A stretch of DNA of 9,587 nucleotides from JBELMB01 sp042088665 (GTDB lineage: Bacteria > Pseudomonadota > Alphaproteobacteria > Rhodobacterales > Rhodobacteraceae), in contig JBELMB010000196.1 of assembly GCA_042088665.1 (NCBI GenBank), positions 1-9,587 of the forward strand. The letters are read 5' to 3'. Position 1 is the stretch's first letter, and every line of letters starts with the position of its first letter. Made by a program: the position numbers and the translations under genes. Of this stretch, positions 5,983 through 9,587 are shown piece after piece. The notes under the pieces are model-generated. The model did not search any database, had not been told where the DNA came from, and saw only the letters and a program-made list of their open reading frames with translations.

Positions 5983-7227
5983 ATGACACAGACAAAGACA
6001 CGGCGGCTCTTGCTGGCTTCGGTCGGCGTTCTGAGCATGACGGCTGGCGCAGCGCTGGCGCAGGATTGCCCGATCAAGATCGGCGCGCTGGCGCCCTTGT
6101 CCGCGCCGGGAACGGTTGTCGGGGGCGAAGCCATGCGCGCCGCGATGATGATCGCGGAATCCGACATCAACGCGGCAGGCGGCGTATTGGGCTGCGACAT
6201 CGACGTGGTGGTGGGCGACAGCGAAGGCCTGCCCGAGCGCGCCACCGCAGTCATGGAACGCCTGATCACCCAGGATGGTGTTGTCGCGGTGGGCGGTGGC
6301 TATCACAGCTCCGTCGGCGTGGCCTCCAAGGATGTGGCCGACGCGCGCGGCATCCCGGTGGTCTTTGCCGAGACATGGAACGACACCATCACCGGCGACA
6401 AGCAGAAGTACATCTTCCGCATCGCGCCGCTGTCGTCCTGGGCCTCTGGCGTGATCTGGCAGTTTGCACTGACCGTCCCGGGCGTTGAAAAGGTCGCCAT
6501 CCTGACCGAGAACACCGACTACGGTATCCCGGCCAGCCAGGAAACCAAGGCCGGTCTGGCCTCCGGTGACGTGGACAGCGTGATCTTTTCGGTCGACATC
6601 GGCACGCAGGACTATGCGGGCATCGTCGAGCGTATCAAGGCTGAAAGCCCGGACATGATCGTCACGCTGGTCACCGGCGAAGCGGCCTACAACTTTACCC
6701 AGCAGGCTGCGGATGCGGGCATCGGGCCGCTTGATCTGCCCTTCGTGACCGGTCAGGACGCGCTGGAATCCGGCTCCTACTGGACCAACGTGCCGGACGG
6801 GCAGTACGCCTTTGTTCAGCGCATCGGTGTGCCCGAGACGCAGTTCACTGAAAAGGGCAAGGCCTTTGCCGCCGCCTACAAGGAAGAGACCGGCAAGTCC
6901 GACGTCGAAAGCTATGCCATGGAGGCCTACGACTCCATCGCCATCATCGCGCAGGCGATCGAGGAAGCGGGCTCAACCGATGGCGATGCCATTGTCGCGG
7001 CGCTCGAAAGCATCGAGCACGATGGCACGCTGGGCAAGATCTACTTCCCCTACGGCACATCCAAGGATCCCTCCGAGGATGGCAAGGGCGACGAGTGGTG
7101 GCACCAGTGGCCCGATCCCGCGATCACGATGATCCAGTACATGGAAGAAGGCCAGACCTCGACCGATGCGGCCATCGTCTATCCCGACGCCTACAAGACC
7201 GACGACATGGTCATCGTCAACGAGTGA
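5983..7227 (+). CDS. Periplasmic substrate-binding protein of a branched-chain-amino-acid-type (HAAT) ABC importer
   Basis: A 414-residue type I periplasmic binding protein (Peripla_BP_6/LivJ-AmiC-UrtA superfamily) that captures the substrate and delivers it to the permeases encoded next. A clear Sec signal peptide covers 1-26 (TRR basic region, LLLASVGVLSM core, ALA cleavage before QDCP). The mature protein starts with PIKIGALAPLSAPG, typical of the fold, followed by GGEAMRAAMMIAESDINAAGGVLG. Likely pocket segments are GGGYHSS (104-110), FAETW (128-132), TENTDYG (175-181), TGEAAY (231-236) and TGQDA (257-261). The mature protein has only two cysteines (29 and 71), which could form a disulfide. 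It has no lipobox, so it is soluble in the periplasm. The tail (365-414) is acidic and Trp-rich near EWWHQWPDP. The class takes amino acids, amides, urea and other small solutes; the neighbouring M24/M20/transaminase genes suggest a small cyclic or acylated amino compound. The ligand cannot be read from sequence. Confidence 0.9.
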   Translation: MTQTKTRRLLLASVGVLSMTAGAALAQDCPIKIGALAPLSAPGTVVGGEAMRAAMMIAESDINAAGGVLGCDIDVVVGDSEGLPERATAVMERLITQDGVVAVGGGYHSSVGVASKDVADARGIPVVFAETWNDTITGDKQKYIFRIAPLSSWASGVIWQFALTVPGVEKVAILTENTDYGIPASQETKAGLASGDVDSVIFSVDIGTQDYAGIVERIKAESPDMIVTLVTGEAAYNFTQQAADAGIGPLDLPFVTGQDALESGSYWTNVPDGQYAFVQRIGVPETQFTEKGKAFAAAYKEETGKSDVESYAMEAYDSIAIIAQAIEEAGSTDGDAIVAALESIEHDGTLGKIYFPYGTSKDPSEDGKGDEWWHQWPDPAITMIQYMEEGQTSTDAAIVYPDAYKTDDMVIVNE

Positions 7228-7249
7228 TCGTTGACCTACGGCCCCGGGT

Positions 7250-7301
7250 CGTTGTTCTGTGTCTTTGATCCGGGGCGTTGATCTGTGTCGTTGATCCGGG
7301 C
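7250..7301. repeat. Two 26-bp tandem repeats built from four 13-bp units
   Basis: Positions 7250-7275 and 7276-7301 are adjacent 26-bp copies with 3 mismatches. Each splits into two 13-bp half-units: CGTTGTTCTGTGT, CTTTGATCCGGGG, CGTTGATCTGTGT and CGTTGATCCGGGC. A partial further unit (CGTTGACC) starts at 7229, just after the binding-protein stop codon. The array sits at the 5' end of the structured spacer before the first permease gene. It looks like recent local duplication in non-coding DNA; a role in the mRNA is possible but not shown. Confidence 0.75.
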
Positions 7302-7316
7302 AATGGGCCTGCGCTG

Positions 7317-7333
7317 GGGGCTGCCTCAGCCCC
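7317..7333 (+). other. Short perfect hairpin in the importer operon spacer
   Basis: GGGGCTG (7317-7323) and CAGCCCC (7327-7333) form a perfect 7-bp stem with a CCT loop. A weaker GGGGG-CGA-CCCCC stem follows at 7358-7370. Neither has a T tract after it, so these are not standard terminators. They add to the unusually dense secondary structure between the binding-protein and permease genes. Confidence 0.55.
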
Positions 7334-7396
7334 GATCCTTGCCAGACAGGATGCGTCGGGGGCGACCCCCCGGCGCGGTCCGGAGCGAAACGCATA

Positions 7397-7432
7397 TGGC
7401 CCGGCCGGGGAATAACTGCCCCGGCCGGGCCA
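7397..7432 (+). promoter_or_regulatory. Very strong 14-bp stem-loop between binding-protein and permease genes
   Basis: TGGCCCGGCCGGGG (7397-7410) and CCCCGGCCGGGCCA (7419-7432) are perfectly complementary and leave an 8-base loop AATAACTG. After one mismatch, AT/AT can extend the stem. The stem is almost all G-C and would be extremely stable in RNA. With no T run after it, the best reading is an mRNA-stabilising or partial-termination element that lets the binding protein be made in excess of the membrane subunits. This is known in principle for other ABC importer operons such as malEFG and is inferred here. Confidence 0.65.
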
Positions 7433-7444
7433 CATCAACAAGAC

Positions 7445-7476
7445 GTCCGGGGAAAAACCCGGACAGGCCAAGGGGA
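7445..7476 (+). promoter_or_regulatory. Hairpin and ribosome binding site before the GTG start of the LivH-type permease
   Basis: GTCCGGG (7445-7451) and CCCGGAC (7458-7464) form a 7-bp stem closed by a GAAAAA loop. Seven bases later comes AGGGGA (7471-7476), 5 nt before the GTG at 7482. This Shine-Dalgarno is what fixes GTG 7482 as the permease start. The hairpin could affect access to it. Confidence 0.55.
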
Positions 7477-7481
7477 CAGAC

Positions 7482-8753
7482 GTGGAAACACCCGCCATCT
7501 TTTGGGGCGTCATCCTGTGGATGATTGCCTGGGGCATCATCGGCAGTGTGGCCTTGCGCCGCCGCTATTTTGCCCGCGACCTCGACACGTCCAACGCCAG
7601 TTTCGTCGGCGCCATGTCCGGCGCTGCGCTGGGGCCGGTGGGCGTTGGTCTGCTGTATGCGCGGACCCCGGAACTGTCCGGACGCATCATCACGCTGTTC
7701 GGCATCCTTGCGGTGGTGCTGATCGCTGCCGCCTTTGCCTTTGCCGACCCGCAGAACAACTGCGTGGCCAATGGCTCCTTTGTGGCGAGCCAGATCACCA
7801 ATGGCCTGATCATCGGCATCATCTACGGGTTCATGGCCCTCGGCCTGACGCTGATCTTTTCGATCCTCGGCGTCGTCAGCTTTGCCCATGGCGAATTCTA
7901 CATGATCGGCGGGATGCTGGTCTACTACATCACCGTGGTGTGGTTCCCGGGTGTGAACCCGATGATGGGCATCCTTGGCGCCTGCTTTCTGGCCTTTCTG
8001 ATCGGCGCCCTGTTCGAGCGCGCAATGCTGACGCCCATGTACAAGGGCAAGGTGGACCGTCCCGTCGAATACGGCATCCTCGCGACCTTTGGCCTTGCCT
8101 TCACGCTGCAGTACTTTGTTCAGGCGGTGCACGGCGCGAGCCCGGTCAAGGTTCGTCGCTACATCGATTTCCCGCGCATCCGCTGGCCCGAGGACGCTGA
8201 TCCCCTGATCATCAAGACCTCTCGCGGGAACCTCACCCTGTTCGAGACGGTTTCGATTTCCAACCCGAGGTTCATCGCCGCGATCACCTGTATTCTCGTG
8301 CTGCTGGCGCTGTTGTACCTCTTGCACCGCACATGGACCGGCAAGGCGCTGCGCGCCGTCAGCCAGGACCGCGAAGCGGCGGCCATCGCAGGGATCGACC
8401 CCAACCGCATGAACATGCTGGCCTTTGCCCTTGGTGGCATGATCGCCGCTCTGGCGGGCGCGCTGCTGGTGCAGGCCTTCTCATGGTTGCCGCAGGTCGG
8501 GGCAATCCCGGCCATGCGCTCCTTTGTCATCGTGGTGCTGGGGGGGCTTGGATCCTTGCCCGGGGCCTTTATCGGCGGCATCCTCGTCGGGCTGGTGGAG
8601 GCAGCGGGCACCGGCTGCGTTCCGGATGCGCAAAAGGCCGCCTCCTATATTCCGGCCTACGGCATGATCGTTTTGACGCTGACCTTGCTGCTCAGACCCA
8701 CCGGGTTGTTCGGCAGGCGCTTTGCCTCTGGCATGCATGGGCAGGGAGGCTGA
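7482..8753 (+). CDS. livH: LivH-type ABC permease with extra N-terminal membrane domain
   Basis: A 423-residue inner-membrane permease of the HAAT family that forms half of the transport channel. The conserved LivH core starts near residue 103 (ASQITNGLIIGIIYGFMALGLTLIFSILGVVSFAHGEFYMIGG) and continues to the C-terminus. It includes the cytoplasmic ATPase-contact loop TWTGKALRAVSQDREAAAIAGIDPNR (284-309) and VVLGGLGSLPGAFIGGILVG (351-370). LivH proteins are normally about 290-310 residues. The surplus is about 100 residues at the N-terminus, with hydrophobic segments near 5-25, 40-60 and 68-88, followed by DPQNNC (89-94). A long polar insert also lies at 217-263. The GTG start is supported by AGGGGA at 5 nt; no later start has a comparable site, and the extension keeps coding character. 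The next gene starts 1 bp after its stop. Cys94 and Cys379 lie in likely external segments. Confidence 0.9.
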   Translation: METPAIFWGVILWMIAWGIIGSVALRRRYFARDLDTSNASFVGAMSGAALGPVGVGLLYARTPELSGRIITLFGILAVVLIAAAFAFADPQNNCVANGSFVASQITNGLIIGIIYGFMALGLTLIFSILGVVSFAHGEFYMIGGMLVYYITVVWFPGVNPMMGILGACFLAFLIGALFERAMLTPMYKGKVDRPVEYGILATFGLAFTLQYFVQAVHGASPVKVRRYIDFPRIRWPEDADPLIIKTSRGNLTLFETVSISNPRFIAAITCILVLLALLYLLHRTWTGKALRAVSQDREAAAIAGIDPNRMNMLAFALGGMIAALAGALLVQAFSWLPQVGAIPAMRSFVIVVLGGLGSLPGAFIGGILVGLVEAAGTGCVPDAQKAASYIPAYGMIVLTLTLLLRPTGLFGRRFASGMHGQGG

Positions 8754-8754
8754 C

Positions 8755-9587
8755 ATGAGACAGGTTCCCAATATCGCCGGGCTGCTCTTGCTGGCCTTCT
8801 TCGCGGCCTTTCCGCTGGTCTACCAGGGCGCCAACTACGACTACGTCATGCACGTGCTGATCACGGCCTTCTTCTATGCAATTCTCGCCAGCAGCTGGTC
8901 CATGCTGGCCGGATATGCGGGTCAGTTCTCCTTTGGGCACATGGCCTTCATGGGGATCGGGGCCTATGGCACGGCGCTGTTTTGCCACTACTTCTACATC
9001 ACGGCGGAACCAACCGGGATCTGTACGGAATTCGCCTTCTTCGGCAGTTATTTCGTGATCGTGAACGCCATTGGCGTGACCTCCACGACGCTGGACCAGG
9101 ATTGCCTGCGACAAGCGATGGAGGTCTGGGACGGGTCGGTGAAGGTCACGCCGATGCCGGTCCTTCTGGGCATCCTGCTGGGCACCATTGCGGGCGGTCT
9201 CGCGGGCCTTCTCGTGGGGCTGCTGGTGCTGCGGTTGCGGGCGGCCTATCTGGCGCTTTTCACGCTGGGCTTCTCAGAGATCATCAAGGCGGTGATCTCG
9301 GCGGAAATCCAGATCACGCGCGGTCAGGCCGGCATGGAACTGCCGGCACTGTTCGAAAGCGGGGTAACGGTCCTTGGCACCTCGTTCGAGCGCACCGACA
9401 AGATCCCGCCCTATTACGCGATGCTGGCGCTTCTGGTGCTGTGCCTCGCGATCCTGACATGGCTGGCGCGGTCGCGCTTCGGCCTCTTCATCCGCGCCCT
9501 GCGCGAGGATCAGGACGCGGCGGCAGCACTGGGGGTCAACACCACACGCTACAAGGTCTATGTCTTCACCATCACCACCGCGATGGC
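8755..9587 (+). CDS. livM: LivM-type ABC permease, partial at right edge
   Basis: The first 277 residues of the second HAAT permease subunit; the gene runs off the window. ATG 8755 follows GGGAGG (8744-8749) at 5 nt and lies 1 bp after the stop of the LivH-type gene. Family landmarks are ILASSWSMLAGYAGQFSFGHMAFMGIGAYG (43-72), LRLRAAYLALFTLGFSEIIKAV (159-180) and the ATPase-contact loop RSRFGLFIRALREDQDAAAALGVNTTRYK (239-267). An unusual feature is the long segment between the second and third membrane spans, about 78-132, which holds Cys90 and Cys117. LivM proteins usually have a short loop here. The remaining C-terminal part, and probably the two ATPase genes, should follow outside the window. 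Confidence 0.9.
   Translation, partial: MRQVPNIAGLLLLAFFAAFPLVYQGANYDYVMHVLITAFFYAILASSWSMLAGYAGQFSFGHMAFMGIGAYGTALFCHYFYITAEPTGICTEFAFFGSYFVIVNAIGVTSTTLDQDCLRQAMEVWDGSVKVTPMPVLLGILLGTIAGGLAGLLVGLLVLRLRAAYLALFTLGFSEIIKAVISAEIQITRGQAGMELPALFESGVTVLGTSFERTDKIPPYYAMLALLVLCLAILTWLARSRFGLFIRALREDQDAAAALGVNTTRYKVYVFTITTAM

Noticed and set aside
7326..8327. Minus-strand open frame (333 residues) opposite the spacer and the LivH-type gene
   Set aside because: It is rich in His, Asp, Gln and Gly, the usual look of an antisense shadow of a membrane protein gene, and has no recognisable domain.

Overview
The window is about 65% GC (judged by eye) and reads like a chromosomal segment of an alphaproteobacterium, most likely a marine Rhodobacterales/Roseobacter-type organism. 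The evidence is codon choice, the protein sequences, Shine-Dalgarno style, and the combination of a class III aminotransferase, an ectoine-hydrolase-like M24 protein, a GlxA-type regulator and a branched-chain-amino-acid-type (HAAT) ABC importer. No mobile element, phage gene, tRNA, rRNA or CRISPR array was seen.

Layout. 1-546 is apparently non-coding: it starts inside a 17-bp tandem repeat and carries a cluster of TGCAT motifs and a GC-rich palindrome just before the first gene. 547-4307 is a tight three-gene plus-strand operon: a PLP aminotransferase (TTG start), a DoeA/EutD-like ectoine hydrolase homologue (ATGA overlap) and an ArgE-type M20 deacetylase (3-bp gap). A hairpin overlaps the stop of the last gene. 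4488-5753 (minus) encodes a GlxA-family DJ-1/AraC regulator with an unusual 90-residue disordered N-terminus; it converges on the catabolic operon. It diverges, across a 229-bp spacer, from an importer operon: periplasmic binding protein (5983-7227), a highly structured 254-bp spacer, a LivH-type permease with an N-terminal membrane extension (7482-8753) and a LivM-type permease that runs off the right edge (8755 onward). The two ATPases (LivG/LivF) would be expected downstream.

How it may work together (inference). A small nitrogenous solute is bound in the periplasm and imported. The M24 hydrolase opens or cleaves it; for ectoine this would give N-acetyl-2,4-diaminobutyrate. The M20 enzyme removes the acyl group and the aminotransferase removes the amino group to give a semialdehyde. 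The GlxA-type regulator between the two operons would sense the compound or an intermediate. This is the logic of ectoine catabolism, but with an M20 deacetylase in the place of DoeB/EutE, a HAAT importer in place of the TRAP (Ueh) or Ehu transporter, and a GlxA regulator in place of EutR/AsnC. It may be an alternative ectoine pathway or a pathway for a related, unidentified substrate. That assignment is the main point worth testing.
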